From: Eubacteriales bacterium | Lineage (GTDB): Bacteria > Bacillota > Clostridia > Acetivibrionales > JANLFN01 | DNA length: 45,209 nt | Assembly: GCA_024655885.1 (NCBI GenBank) | Contig: JANLFN010000019.1 | Location: 1-45,209 of the forward strand | Direction: 5' to 3' | Shown here: in pieces, positions 27,160 to 36,487 of the stretch | Numbering within the stretch: the first letter of the stretch is position 1 | Layout of the letters: each line of letters begins with the position of its first letter | The notes under the pieces: generated by a model | What the model was told of the DNA's origin: nothing | The model's input: only the letters and a program-made list of their open reading frames with translations | Database searches by the model: none | Program-made: the position numbers and the translations under genes

Positions 27160-27406
27160 ATATACTTGCCTCTTTCGCTATTAATCGGTTTTACTAAAAA
27201 ATAGGTATCAAAATAAATCCGGCCTGCACCGGATTAACACCCGACCCCGGGATTGGGCTGCTCCAGGGGCAGACGGGCGATCAAATCCTGCTTGGATTTT
27301 TGATAAGAATTTAAAGAGAAGGGTGGAACCAGCAGCCTCTTCTCAAAATGCTAAAGAGTAAAAACAATTGGTTTGCAGCTCTATGGGATTCCCTTGATTT
27401 TTGCAG

Positions 27407-28786
27407 CTATTCCTCATCCGCCAGCTTCGGTACAAGATTGTTCTCCTGCTTCTGGGTAAGGTTCCGCAGTTCAAAAAACAGCCACACTCCGGTTATGATG
27501 GACGACAACAGGTCTGCTACGGGTCCTGCCACAAGCACTCCCTGCAACTGGAAGAAGCGGGGCAGAATAAGAAGGGCAGGGATCAATATAAGCAGCTGCC
27601 TTGAAAGGCTTAAAATCATTGACTGCTTTGGCTTCCCCACAGCCTGGAAATAGCCTGAACCAATTATTTGAAATCCTATGATGGGGAGGAATATCAAATT
27701 AACCAGTATGGCATGGCTCCCAAAGGCGATCAGTTCCTTATCGCGGCTGTTAAACAGGGCGATGAGCTGCGAGGGGAATAGCCGGGTCACAATAAAACCG
27801 ATGGTGGCAATGGTAGTTGCGGCTAAAACCGCATATTTAAGTGCTTCCTTAACCCTGTCGTACTTTTTGGCGCCGTAGTTGAATCCGATGATGGGCTGCG
27901 CGCCCTGGTTGATCCCGAACATGGGCATCATGATCAGCGTCATCAGGCTCATGATGACTCCCATTCCCGATATGGCGATATCTCCGCCGTAGTACTCAAG
28001 GCTCTGGTTCATTATGGCGCTCAGCAGGCATTGAGCCAGCTGCATCGCAAAAGGCGCTATTCCGATTGCCAAAATTCCCGTTACAATATCCTTTTTCAGC
28101 TTGAAGTTTTGACGGCGGATTTTGAGGGTGCTTTTGCCCCTGACAAAATGCGTTATGATCCATGTGGCTGATACGGCCTGTGAAATCACCGTTGCAAATG
28201 CCGCTCCCCTGATTCCCCAATGGAAGACAAAAATAAACAGCGGGGCCAAACAGGCGTTTAAAATCGTACCTATGAGCATTGTAGCCATGGCAATTTTCGG
28301 CTTGCCTTCGGCCCTTATAAAATTGTTCAATCCAAAGCTGAAGGTCTGGAAAACGCTTCCGCATAAAATGATGCTCATGTAATCCCTTGCATAGGGCAGT
28401 ACTTCGTTGCTCGCGCCGAAAACCCTGAGCAGGGGGTTCAGGAAAGTCAAACCCGCCACCGTGATGACAGCCGTGATGATGGACAGAAGCATAATGGCAT
28501 TTCCCATAATCAGCTCTGCCTCTTCCCTTTTCTGCTGGCCCAGCCTTATTGAGACCAAGGAGGTGGCACCCATTCCGATCAGCCCTCCAAAGGCCATCTG
28601 AATGACCATGATGGGAAACCCTATGGTGATTCCCGCGATTCCGAGGGAACCGGCGCTGTTTCCGATAAATATCCTGTCTATGACGTTATAAAGAGCACTT
28701 ACCAGCATCCCTATAATGGCAGGAATGGAAAAATCCAATAACAGTTTAGAAACTTTTTCTTCACCTATTCTTTGTGTGTTATCCAT
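27407..28786 (-). CDS. MATE-family multidrug efflux protein
   Basis: A 459-residue, 12-TM MATE transporter exporting cationic drugs or metabolites by Na+ or H+ exchange. The N-terminal lobe starts with LLLDFSIPAIIGMLVSALYN and VIDRIFIGN; the second lobe has the matching FGINQGAQPIIGFNYGAKKY. The ATG at 28786 has AGGAG eight bases upstream; a longer in-frame reading to 28810 is not supported. It follows a MarR gene by 99 bases on the same strand and is probably co-transcribed under the palindromic operator at 29415. Confidence 0.92.
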   Translation of the reverse strand: MDNTQRIGEEKVSKLLLDFSIPAIIGMLVSALYNVIDRIFIGNSAGSLGIAGITIGFPIMVIQMAFGGLIGMGATSLVSIRLGQQKREEAELIMGNAIMLLSIITAVITVAGLTFLNPLLRVFGASNEVLPYARDYMSIILCGSVFQTFSFGLNNFIRAEGKPKIAMATMLIGTILNACLAPLFIFVFHWGIRGAAFATVISQAVSATWIITHFVRGKSTLKIRRQNFKLKKDIVTGILAIGIAPFAMQLAQCLLSAIMNQSLEYYGGDIAISGMGVIMSLMTLIMMPMFGINQGAQPIIGFNYGAKKYDRVKEALKYAVLAATTIATIGFIVTRLFPSQLIALFNSRDKELIAFGSHAILVNLIFLPIIGFQIIGSGYFQAVGKPKQSMILSLSRQLLILIPALLILPRFFQLQGVLVAGPVADLLSSIITGVWLFFELRNLTQKQENNLVPKLADEE

Positions 28787-28885
28787 CTCTAATCTCCTAA
28801 CCTGTTTCACTTATTGTTGATTATATAGCTGCAGAAATAACGGAGTACTTTTCTGTTTCCGGTTTTGGCTGAAGTAAGATGTCGC

Positions 28886-29365
28886 TTACCGCTCTTTATC
28901 TGCACACTCTTTCTGCTCGTCAAGGTTGCCGATGATGCGGAGCAAATAATCTTTCAACGCTTTAATTTCAGATTTTTCAAAACCTTCCAGGGATTTATCG
29001 TTTACTTCCTCAAAGAAAATATTCATTTTCTCTATTAATTCCTTTGATTTTTCAGTCAGCGATATGGTCTGTGACCTTCTGTCCGAAGGGTTCACCTCTC
29101 TTAAGACCAGGCCCTGCTTCGCAAGCCTGTCAATAATGCCTGTGATGGTGGGCCTGTCATATCCCAGATGCTCTGCGATAGATGCGGGTGTGAAAATAAA
29201 CGGGTCGCTGCTGTTTCCCTGGCTTTTGAAAAGGTGCTTTATGACCACCAGCTGTGGGAAAGTAAGCCCAATCTCTCCCAGTTTTTGGTTAACCCTCCAT
29301 TTGGACAAGCGTGAGGCCTTATTCAAAAGATAACCCAGGTCGTCATTACACTGTCCCAACATCAT
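28886..29365 (-). CDS. MarR-family regulator of the MATE exporter
   Basis: A 159-residue winged-helix repressor. The recognition region is seen at residues about 60-90 (ASIAHLGYDRPTITG-like core, with IAEHLGYDRPTITGIIDRL) and the wing in REVNPSDRRSQTISLTEK. The start has GAAGGAG before the ATG at 29365. A perfect 32-bp palindrome covers its own promoter spacer and -10 box, so autorepression is strongly implied, with the MATE gene downstream as cargo. The ligand would be a drug-like or phenolic compound by analogy with the family; this is inference. Confidence 0.9.
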   Translation of the reverse strand: MMLGQCNDDLGYLLNKASRLSKWRVNQKLGEIGLTFPQLVVIKHLFKSQGNSSDPFIFTPASIAEHLGYDRPTITGIIDRLAKQGLVLREVNPSDRRSQTISLTEKSKELIEKMNIFFEEVNDKSLEGFEKSEIKALKDYLLRIIGNLDEQKECADKER

Positions 29366-29414
29366 CAGCTCCTTCGTTCAAAGGTTAACTATAATTAGTA
29401 CTCAAACTATTTCT

Positions 29415-29446
29415 GCGCATATAGTTAGTATACTAACTATATGCGC
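29415..29446. promoter_or_regulatory. 32-bp perfect palindromic MarR operator
   Basis: GCGCATATAGTTAGTA followed at once by its exact complement, with no spacer. The core TAGTTAGTATACTAACTA has the form of classic MarR/MgrA-type sites. It overlaps the spacer and -10 of the minus-strand promoter at 29427-29455. Confidence 0.85.
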
Positions 29447-29455
29447 GATAGTCAA
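29427..29455 (-). promoter_or_regulatory. Promoter of the MarR-MATE operon
   Basis: Minus strand TTGACT (29455-29450), 17 bases, TATACT (29432-29427). The -10 box is at the centre of the palindrome. Confidence 0.8.
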
Positions 29456-29486
29456 GAGCTATTTTCCTTTTTTTGATTTCATATGA

Positions 29487-29515
29487 TTGACTAATCAACT
29501 ATATTGTGGTATCTT
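29487..29515 (+). promoter_or_regulatory. Promoter and half-palindrome for the second MarR gene
   Basis: TTGACT (29487-29492), 17 bases, TATCTT (29510-29515). The -35 box is part of TTGACTAATCAA, a near-palindrome that could be the operator of this second MarR. Confidence 0.6.
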
Positions 29516-29557
29516 ATCTTATAACCTTATCAAGAAAGGGAAGCGGAGGTGTACTAT

Positions 29558-30013
29558 GTGAAAGACGGGCGGCCATCTCTGATAAGGCTTATAAATATTC
29601 TTTACAGGCGTACGCAGGTTTATACCAACGGGGTGCTGGCAAAATACCAGCTGAGCAGCGGTACATATCCGTTTTTACTCATGCTTAATGGAAAAGAGGG
29701 CATCAACCAGAACCAGCTCAGCAGGGAGCTGAGCCTGGACAAAGCGGCATCGGCCAGAGCCATTAAGCGGCTTATAGATCTGGGATATCTGGTAAAGGAA
29801 GGTAATCGGGAAGACTCAAGAGCGTTTAACCTGTTCCTGACCGAAAAGGCGAAGGCTGTCATTCCGGTGGTTATGGCAGAATTGCATCAATGGATGGATA
29901 TTATAACCGAGGGCTTAAGGGAAGAGGAAAGGGACCTTTTGGCGAATTTGTTGGGAAGAGTTTTGGAGAATGTGAAGAAATATAAGAGTAAACGATGCGG
30001 AAATGAAGGATGA
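29558..30013 (+). CDS. MarR-family regulator of the DHA2 exporter
   Basis: A 151-residue winged-helix protein. The HTH lies at residues about 50-80 (NQNQLSRELSLDKAASARAI) and the wing at KEGNREDSRAFNLFLTEK. GTG at 29558 is the likely start, with GGAGGTG upstream; the GTG at 29549 is inside the ribosome site. It ends three bases before the MFS gene, so the two are one operon. It is divergent from the first MarR gene, with both promoters in the 190-base interval. Probably a substrate-sensing repressor of the exporter. Confidence 0.88.
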   Translation: MKDGRPSLIRLINILYRRTQVYTNGVLAKYQLSSGTYPFLLMLNGKEGINQNQLSRELSLDKAASARAIKRLIDLGYLVKEGNREDSRAFNLFLTEKAKAVIPVVMAELHQWMDIITEGLREEERDLLANLLGRVLENVKKYKSKRCGNEG

Positions 30014-30016
30014 GAT

Positions 30017-31474
30017 ATGGAGCAGATGAAAGATAGTAAAATATATAAAAACAGGATGCTTATTTTGTTAAATGTTGTGCTGATGACCTTTATGGCCTGC
30101 CTGGACAGCAGTATCGTAAATGTTGCCCTGCCGGTCATAGCCAGAAAGCTGTCGGTGACCATGGAATCCGTATCATGGGTGGTAACCAGCTACCTGATTG
30201 TGATAGCCGCGACCATCCTCATATTCGGCAGGCTGGGGGACATAGCGGGAAAAACCAAGATATTTAAGTTCGGGATTGCTTTGTTTACCTTGGGTTCGCT
30301 GTTGTGCGGCATTTCGGACTCGTTTCTTATTCTGGTGGCGGCCAGAATCATACAAGCCGTCGGTGCGGCAGGCACTATGGCCACCAACCAGGGAATTATA
30401 ACCCAGGTGTTTCCGGATAATGAGAGAGGGAGAGCCCTGGGAATTTCAGGCGCTTTTGTGGCCCTGGGGGCTCTCACGGGTCCTCCCCTGGGGGGTTTTA
30501 TCGTCGCCGTGCTGAGCTGGAAATACATCTTTTTAATCAATGTTCCCATAGGAATTTTCACATTCATACTGGGGACAAGAATTCTTCCCCAATCGGATAA
30601 AAACACGGACGAGAAGCTGGATACCCGGGGAGCGGTTTTATTTGTCCTGGCTATAGTGTCCCTGTTCGGCTCCCTGCTTGAAGGCCAGGATATAGGGTAT
30701 TCACGGCCCATCATCATCCTGGGGTTTGCTGTGGCCGCCATATCCCTGACCATATTCATACTTGTGGAAAAAAGGATAGAGGTGCCTCTTTTGCAGCTTA
30801 CGATATTCGAGAACACCCTGTTTTCCCTCAGTATTTTTTGCGGATTTATCTCCTTTGTAGCCATCAGCTGTCCCAACATCATTCAACCCTTCTATTTGCA
30901 GGAAACGCTCAAGCTGTCTCCTGCAACCACAGGGCTGCTTATGATGGCTTCCCCCTTGATCCTGACGGTGGTTGCCCCTGCCAGCGGTTACCTGTCGGAC
31001 AAAATAGGGTCGGAATTCCTCACCCTTCTGGGGCTTATGTGCACCAGCGCCGGCTTGTTCCTCATGTCCACCTTCAATGAGCGTTCAAGCCTGTCAACCA
31101 TTGTAGCGTTCATTGCCGTTATGTCGGTGGGGAACGGAATGTTTCAATCTCCCAACAATTCCTTGATTATGTCTACCGTACCCCGGAACAGGCTTGGCAT
31201 TGCAGGAAGCATCAATGCTTTAATTAGAAACCTGGGGATGGTGTTCGGCATATCTCTATCCACAACGCTCCTGTACAACCGGATGAGTGACAAGCTTGGC
31301 TACCACGTCGTCAATTATGTGCATGGGAGAGAGGATGCCTTTATCTACGGAATGAGGTGTGTCTATATTACGGCGGCGGTTATATGCCTGGCCGGGGCAT
31401 TGTTGACCGGCTACAGGTTATATGGGAAAAAGATGGGAATGAGAGGGACGGAGGAAAAGCTGTACGAGACTTGA
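30017..31474 (+). CDS. DHA2-type MFS drug exporter (EmrB/QacA-like)
   Basis: A 485-residue proton-driven exporter with about 14 membrane segments. Motif D1 (CLDSSIVNVALPVIAR) in TM1, motif A (GRLGDIAGKTKIFKFG), motif B (ARIIQAVGAAG) and motif C (ALGALTGPPLGGFI) identify it as a drug:H+ antiporter of the 14-TM group. The substrate is not predictable. The start ATG at 30017 lies three bases after the MarR stop, implying coupled translation. Confidence 0.92.
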   Translation: MEQMKDSKIYKNRMLILLNVVLMTFMACLDSSIVNVALPVIARKLSVTMESVSWVVTSYLIVIAATILIFGRLGDIAGKTKIFKFGIALFTLGSLLCGISDSFLILVAARIIQAVGAAGTMATNQGIITQVFPDNERGRALGISGAFVALGALTGPPLGGFIVAVLSWKYIFLINVPIGIFTFILGTRILPQSDKNTDEKLDTRGAVLFVLAIVSLFGSLLEGQDIGYSRPIIILGFAVAAISLTIFILVEKRIEVPLLQLTIFENTLFSLSIFCGFISFVAISCPNIIQPFYLQETLKLSPATTGLLMMASPLILTVVAPASGYLSDKIGSEFLTLLGLMCTSAGLFLMSTFNERSSLSTIVAFIAVMSVGNGMFQSPNNSLIMSTVPRNRLGIAGSINALIRNLGMVFGISLSTTLLYNRMSDKLGYHVVNYVHGREDAFIYGMRCVYITAAVICLAGALLTGYRLYGKKMGMRGTEEKLYET

Positions 31475-31868
31475 TGCGGCTTTACTTTGCGGGCCCGGAG
31501 CAAGACCCTTATCACAGGAGATGCCCTGGTTGCCGCAAATATCCTCTTTACACTTAAGCCTGTGATTCCGGACCTTTGGCCCAAAGGGCCACCTTCCATA
31601 TTTTTTGTCTCTCTTAATATCCGGCTTCGCCCTGTCCTGTCCGTTAGCTGCGATAAAAAAACGGGCTTGCCTTTAGCCGTATGCGTATTTCTTCGAAAAA
31701 ATGCCAAAAAATGTGATTTGTTAAGATAACTGATTTTTTTGCATGTAAACGGCAAATACCCGGACTATTGGGACATAAACACATATTTCCCACGGGGTTG
31801 CAATGTAATATTATTTAAATATAGAATATTTTGAAAATAAAAATATTTTTATTTGGAGTGTATTCACT
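31475..31868. other. 394-base intergenic region
   Basis: No gene recognised. The left two thirds has scattered open frames without ribosome sites. GGCCCaaaGGGCC near 31580 is a short palindrome. The last 60 bases are AT-rich and hold the first copy of the 22-bp repeat at 31825. Confidence 0.4.
31825..31846. repeat. 22-bp repeat, copy 1 (candidate MarR operator)
   Basis: AATATTTTGAAAATAAAAATAT, placed 23 bases before the third MarR start. Copy 2 at 32349 differs at one base. An AT-rich, partly palindromic element in front of the regulator gene suggests autoregulation. Confidence 0.6.
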
Positions 31869-32336
31869 ATGGAACAAGCGAATGTAAAGGATGTCCAGCT
31901 TGTGGGAGAGGTTTTTGTAGACCTCATAAACCGGTATAACAGGATGATGAATAAAAAGAACCTTTATAAAGATTTGAAGGATCTCACCCTCATAGAAATA
32001 AACACGATTATTGTGATCGGCCGTGACGAAAGGGTGAAAAGCATGTCTCAAATAGCCAATTTGCTAGGCGTGAGCTTCGGGACACCCACGGTTACCGTTG
32101 ACAGGCTTATCGCCAAGGGCTATGTGGAAAGAATCCGGGATGTAGAGGACAGAAGACAGGTTTTTGTCAAGCTGTCCGAAAAAGGGAATAGCGTATATGA
32201 TTTTATCGCCAGACTGAAAAATGAAGCCATACAAAAAATATTCGGCATACTTGACGAGTCGGAAAGAGAAATTTTAATCAATATTTTATACAAGCTGAGG
32301 GGAAAACTGGAAGAGGTAATCAATGAGAGAAGCTAA
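31869..32336 (+). CDS. MarR-family regulator of the TolC/HlyD/ABC-2 cluster
   Basis: A 155-residue winged-helix regulator. The HTH is at about residues 55-85 (SMSQIANLLGVSFGTPTVTV) and the wing at RIRDVEDRRQVFVKLSEK. GGAGTG lies ahead of the ATG at 31869. It is followed after 150 bases by the export cluster on the same strand. Near-identical 22-bp elements flank it on both sides, so it probably represses itself and the cluster. It is not closely related to the two other MarR proteins nearby. Confidence 0.88.
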   Translation: MEQANVKDVQLVGEVFVDLINRYNRMMNKKNLYKDLKDLTLIEINTIIVIGRDERVKSMSQIANLLGVSFGTPTVTVDRLIAKGYVERIRDVEDRRQVFVKLSEKGNSVYDFIARLKNEAIQKIFGILDESEREILINILYKLRGKLEEVINERS

Positions 32337-32348
32337 ATTTTTTACACA

Positions 32349-32370
32349 AATATTTTGAAAATAGAAATAT
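32349..32370. repeat. 22-bp repeat, copy 2 (candidate MarR operator)
   Basis: AATATTTTGAAAATAGAAATAT, 21 of 22 bases the same as copy 1. A shorter inverted copy, AATTTCAAAATATAT, follows at 32422-32436. Together they precede the TolC-like gene. Confidence 0.6.
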
Positions 32371-32486
32371 CATATAATAGAATAGTTTTATATATAAATA
32401 TAATATATAAACAAATAAATGAATTTCAAAATATATGGCGCAAAAATTGCCGGAACTAAATTCGAATTATGGAGGAAGTGGTCAAC

Positions 32487-34046
32487 ATGAAAAAAAAGGC
32501 GCTGCCGCTTTGTCTTATATTCATGCTTTTATTTTCTTTCAGCGCTGAAAATGTATGGGCGGAAACTGCAAATCCACGGGTTTTGACAATCCAATCCGCC
32601 GTCAGGCTGGGACTTGAAAACAGTATTCTATTGCAGCAGCTTAGAAACAAGATTGCCAACAGTGATCTGAAAAGCAAGGCTGCCAATGAGATGGGGAATG
32701 ACCTGACGGACGGGCAGAACGACGTGGATATGGCGCAAAGTGAAATATATGATGCCGAAACCGAGCTGGATTCCGCCCAATACGCCATCAACAATGCCAA
32801 AATCGACATTGCCAACGGACGGGCGCCTGAGGCGATTACCGTTGCTCCGGGGGTGGTCATCGCCAAGGGAGCGGACATTGAGGACAGCCTGCGGAACATC
32901 CTGCAGTTCCAGGGCCTGTCAGGGGCCGTACTGGAGTCACAGGTTCAGGAGAAGCTTTCCGCTATTGTGGCGGGCATCGATTCACAGATTGCAATCAACC
33001 AGAGGGAGCTGGATGAGAAAAAGACGGAGTATGAGCGGAGCAGGAACGACATGCTCACCGGCACCATGGATTTTAAGATTGCCAAGGCCACCATTACGGC
33101 AGCCCTGGCGGATAAGCTGGATGTCAGCGAACTGGACGACTTGAGCGCAAGGGCCGCCAGTTCCATGCTGGTTAAAATGGCGGACGCCTCCAAAAAAGTG
33201 ATTACGGCCTCCGAGGGCATCTACAGGAACCAGATTGCGCTGCAGATACAAAACAGCTATTATGACGTGCTGAAAGCAAAAAAGATGCTGGAGGTCAAGG
33301 AAAACGCGGTAAAAAGGGGAGAGGCCCAGTACAACTTTGCAAAAGACGGCTATGAATCGGGCTTCAAAGCCAAGGACGACATGCTGCTGGCCAACATCTA
33401 CTACACAGGGGCCCAGCTGGAGCTGCAAAAGGCCCGGAACGACTATAACAATGCGCTGATAGAGCTGAAGAAGAATTTGAACATCCCTTTGACCGAGGAA
33501 GTGGTGCTGGAGGATGTGCTGGTGGATTCAAAGCCGCCGGTGAGCTACAGCAGCGGTCTGGAAAACGGGCTGAACAACCGGCTGGAGATTATCAAGGCAA
33601 AGGAAGAGTGCGATGTGTACCAGATGGACGCGGATCTGGTCAAAACCTATTACGGCGCGGATTCGGACCGGTACCTGGAAGCGCAGAACCTAAAGAAGAA
33701 TATGGACCTGGAGCTCAGCAAGGCGAAGCAGGAGGTGGAAAGCTCCATCAAGGAGTCCTACAACACCATGACCACGCTGGAGCAGATGCTGCAGACCTCC
33801 AGGGACATGGTGAGCCAGGCGGAGGAGTGCCTGGATATTGCCCGGAGCAAGTATGAGGAGGGCTACGACGCCGACAGCAGCCTGCTGAAGCAGTTGGACC
33901 TGGAGTCCACCGCCGGTACGGCCATGGAGGTTATCTCCGCCCAGGAAAATCTCTCCCAGGTGGAGGAGAAGTACGTGGAAATCCTGTACAACTATAACCT
34001 GGCCAAAGCGAAGTACTTAAATGATATTGCCTACCTGACCTATTAA
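32487..34046 (+). CDS. TolC-like efflux protein (OEP family)
   Basis: A 519-residue exported protein. Residues 1-25 are a clear Sec signal (KKKALPLCLIFMLLFSFSAE, cut after VWA). The rest is almost wholly helical with long heptad-rich stretches in two halves (about 30-270 and 270-519). QIQNSYYDVLKAKKMLEVKE, EAQYNFAKDGYESGFKAKDD and ALIELKKNLNIPL are typical TolC-family blocks. The strands that build the outer-membrane barrel are not evident. MKKKAL at 32487 is the start, because the earlier ATG lies in the ribosome site. In a single-membrane cell it may form a periplasm-like or wall-spanning duct or act as an adaptor; this is inference. Confidence 0.8.
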   Translation: MKKKALPLCLIFMLLFSFSAENVWAETANPRVLTIQSAVRLGLENSILLQQLRNKIANSDLKSKAANEMGNDLTDGQNDVDMAQSEIYDAETELDSAQYAINNAKIDIANGRAPEAITVAPGVVIAKGADIEDSLRNILQFQGLSGAVLESQVQEKLSAIVAGIDSQIAINQRELDEKKTEYERSRNDMLTGTMDFKIAKATITAALADKLDVSELDDLSARAASSMLVKMADASKKVITASEGIYRNQIALQIQNSYYDVLKAKKMLEVKENAVKRGEAQYNFAKDGYESGFKAKDDMLLANIYYTGAQLELQKARNDYNNALIELKKNLNIPLTEEVVLEDVLVDSKPPVSYSSGLENGLNNRLEIIKAKEECDVYQMDADLVKTYYGADSDRYLEAQNLKKNMDLELSKAKQEVESSIKESYNTMTTLEQMLQTSRDMVSQAEECLDIARSKYEEGYDADSSLLKQLDLESTAGTAMEVISAQENLSQVEEKYVEILYNYNLAKAKYLNDIAYLTY

Positions 34047-34072
34047 AATGACGATTTGGGGTGAATGGAACG

Positions 34073-35317
34073 ATGAATAAGAGCAGATTCGACTTTTTCA
34101 AAAACTTAGCAAAGAAAAATTCTCCCGGGGAAGACAGCACAGGCGCTTCCCATAAATCCGGAGCGAGTGTTTTTAAGAAAATAATACATAGCAGGTACAG
34201 CTATTATGTGGCCGGGGCGGCGGTAATAGCCCTGGTGGCGGTCACCGGCGCCGGCGCTGTCTCGCCCAAAGGGAATGTCGGCGCTTTTAACGAGAAGGAT
34301 GGGCTCATATCCCAGGGAACCGTGGAGTGCAAGGAAGTGAGCATCAATTCCAAGCTGCCCGGGAGGATCAGGAAGATCTATGTGGAGGAGGGGTCAGAGG
34401 TCAAAGCCGGAGACGTGCTGGTGGAGATTGAGGACGACGACCTGGAGGCAAAGAAGGAGCAGGCGGTAGCACAGCTGGAAGCGGCCAAGGCGGGCTATGA
34501 AGCGGCCCAGAGCGAGTCACAGGCTGCGGAAGCCGCTTATAATGCGGCAAAAGGACAGGTGGAAGCGGCAAGAGCCGCTCTCGAAAAGGCCAACAACGGG
34601 GCCAGAAAACAGGAAATTGCACAGGCTCAGGCCGGGTACGACCTCTGGAAAAAGACCTATGACAGGGTTCAAAAGCTTTTTGATAAAGGGGCGGTTTCGG
34701 CACAGAAGCTGGACGAGGTAAAGACCCAGCTGGAGGTGGCGGCACAGCAGCTGAGTATTGCCCAGGAGGGGGCCAGAAGCGAAGATAAGCTGGGGGCCCA
34801 GGCCCTTTTGACCCAGGCGCTTTCCATGGAGCAGGCGGCGGCGGACAAGGCGGCCCAGGCCCGGGCCGGGGTGAAAGCGGCCAAGGAAAAGGTGGATATG
34901 GCCCAGGGCGCTGTCCAGGAGGTGGAGGCCTACTTGAAGGACACCAAAATCACGGCGCCCATGGATGGGGTGGTGACCGTTGTGAATTCCCATGAGGGGG
35001 AGCTGGTGTCCAGCGGGATGTCCATTGCCACGGTAACCGACCTGAAGTCTCCATGGATTGAGGTAAAGGTCAAAGAGACCGATATTGGAAAGCTTTCGGT
35101 GGGACAATCCGCAAACCTGAGAGTGCCGGGCTTTTCCGACCGGACCTTCCAGGGAAAAATCGTAAGGATCAACGAAAAACCGGATTTTGCTACAAAGAGG
35201 TCTACCAATGACAATGGGGATTTTGATATCCTCTCCTATGGAGTTAAAATTGAGCTTTCCAATAACGACAAAATATTAAGACCGGGGCAGACAGGCTTTG
35301 TACAATTTGTAAAATAG
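34073..35317 (+). CDS. HlyD-family membrane fusion protein
   Basis: A 414-residue periplasmic-adaptor-type protein. A cytoplasmic lead of about 40 residues, one membrane anchor (about 44-62, VAGAAVIALVAVTGAGAV), a biotinyl-lipoyl half-motif (LPGRIRKIYVEEGSEVKAGD), a long alanine-rich coiled coil (about 120-275), the second lipoyl half (ITAPMDGVVTVVNSHEGELV) and a beta-barrel region (IEVKVKETDIGKLSVGQS). The ATG at 34073 is used; a GTG at 34061 is inside the GGGGTG site. It lies 26 bases after the TolC-like gene and 12 before the first permease, so one operon. Confidence 0.88.
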   Translation: MNKSRFDFFKNLAKKNSPGEDSTGASHKSGASVFKKIIHSRYSYYVAGAAVIALVAVTGAGAVSPKGNVGAFNEKDGLISQGTVECKEVSINSKLPGRIRKIYVEEGSEVKAGDVLVEIEDDDLEAKKEQAVAQLEAAKAGYEAAQSESQAAEAAYNAAKGQVEAARAALEKANNGARKQEIAQAQAGYDLWKKTYDRVQKLFDKGAVSAQKLDEVKTQLEVAAQQLSIAQEGARSEDKLGAQALLTQALSMEQAAADKAAQARAGVKAAKEKVDMAQGAVQEVEAYLKDTKITAPMDGVVTVVNSHEGELVSSGMSIATVTDLKSPWIEVKVKETDIGKLSVGQSANLRVPGFSDRTFQGKIVRINEKPDFATKRSTNDNGDFDILSYGVKIELSNNDKILRPGQTGFVQFVK

Positions 35318-35329
35318 GCGGTGGAACCC

Positions 35330-36484
35330 ATGATCAGCAGCTTCTTGAAAAAATGCCGGGCGGCGGGCGTCAATAGGATGGCCTTGATTGTGATCCTCTT
35401 GCTCCCTGCCGCCGTCAATATCCTCCTGGGCCTTGAATTCCTCAACGGACAGATTCGCAGCATACCCATGGCGGTGGTGGACCAGGACAATTCCTCTCTC
35501 AGCAGGATGATTGTACGGCAGTTTGAGGAAAATGAAACTTTCGACGTAAAGTACTATTTAAAAAGCGGAGACGAAGTAAAAGCCCTGCTGGATCGGGGGG
35601 ATGTGAAGGTGGGCATGGTCATACCCAGGGATTTCTCCAAGGATGTGGCGGGCTTCCGCTCCCCCGGCATATTAATGCTGTACGACGGCAGCCATATGTC
35701 GGTGGCCAGCACCGCCAAAACCCGTGCCACTGAAATCCTGATGAGCTTGAAAACAGGAACCGCCATGAAAATGATGTCGGGGAAGCTGAATATGCCGGGG
35801 ACTGTGGCGGAAAAAACGGCACAGACCATAGAATTCAGCAACAGGGTTTTGTATAACCCCACCAAAAGCTTTATGTACTTTTTGAATCCGGGACTGGGGG
35901 TGGCGGTGGTGCAGACCGGAATTGTCCTTATGGGCGTGGTATCTGTGGGCAGGGAAAGCCTGACGGGGAATCTGGCCGCCAGCCTGCGGTATGTATCGCG
36001 CAAAATATTGTCCTATGGCCTCCTGGGAACCCTTTCCCTGATGAGCAGTGTTTTTATCCAGAACAAGCTCTTTGGCATACCCTTCCGGGGAAACTATGGG
36101 TCCGCATGGCTGCTGAGCCTTTGCCTGGCCTTCTCGGTTTCGGTATTTTCAGTCATGCTGTCTGTGTGGATCCCCGACTCCATGATCGCTTCAACGGTGG
36201 GCGCCGTGCTTTTCATCCCCGATGCCGTCCTGGTGGGGTACACCTGGCCTGTGCTGTCCATGCCTGCGGCCTACCGGTTTGCGGCTTCCCTTATTCCTTT
36301 CGGACACTATGCGGATAATCTCAGGGACCTGTATTTGAAAGGGGTTCCCCTCCCGGCCCTGTTTAACGACATCCGGTGGTTCTGCCTGTTTGCCCTGGTA
36401 TCGCTGGCGGCTTTGGGCATGGGCCTGGCAAGGCGCAGCCGGCCGGTCTGCGGGAGGGCTGCGGCCTATGAGAAGGGGGCGTGA
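35330..36484 (+). CDS. ABC-2 type permease, first subunit
   Basis: A 384-residue membrane protein of the ABC2_membrane_3 (YbhR/YbhS) type. TM1 is near residues 17-37, a long extracytoplasmic domain follows (about 38-185, with AVVDQDNSSLSRMIVRQFEE), then five TM segments in the C-terminal half. It is paralogous to the next gene throughout. ATG at 35330 follows GGCGGTGG; an upstream GTG is part of that site. Permeases of this type normally need a cytoplasmic ATPase; none is encoded beside it. Probably a half-transporter forming a heterodimer with the next product. Confidence 0.88.
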   Translation: MISSFLKKCRAAGVNRMALIVILLLPAAVNILLGLEFLNGQIRSIPMAVVDQDNSSLSRMIVRQFEENETFDVKYYLKSGDEVKALLDRGDVKVGMVIPRDFSKDVAGFRSPGILMLYDGSHMSVASTAKTRATEILMSLKTGTAMKMMSGKLNMPGTVAEKTAQTIEFSNRVLYNPTKSFMYFLNPGLGVAVVQTGIVLMGVVSVGRESLTGNLAASLRYVSRKILSYGLLGTLSLMSSVFIQNKLFGIPFRGNYGSAWLLSLCLAFSVSVFSVMLSVWIPDSMIASTVGAVLFIPDAVLVGYTWPVLSMPAAYRFAASLIPFGHYADNLRDLYLKGVPLPALFNDIRWFCLFALVSLAALGMGLARRSRPVCGRAAAYEKGA

Positions 36485-36487
36485 GGG

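Noticed and set aside
27300-27350. AGGGTGGAACCAGCAGCC resembles the conserved T-box sequence on the plus strand.
   Set aside because: No specifier stem, no terminator with T-run and no plus-strand gene follows; both flanking genes are on the minus strand.
31411-31755. 114-codon minus-strand frame after the DHA2 exporter.
   Set aside because: Overlaps the exporter end, low-complexity composition, no ribosome site, no family resemblance.
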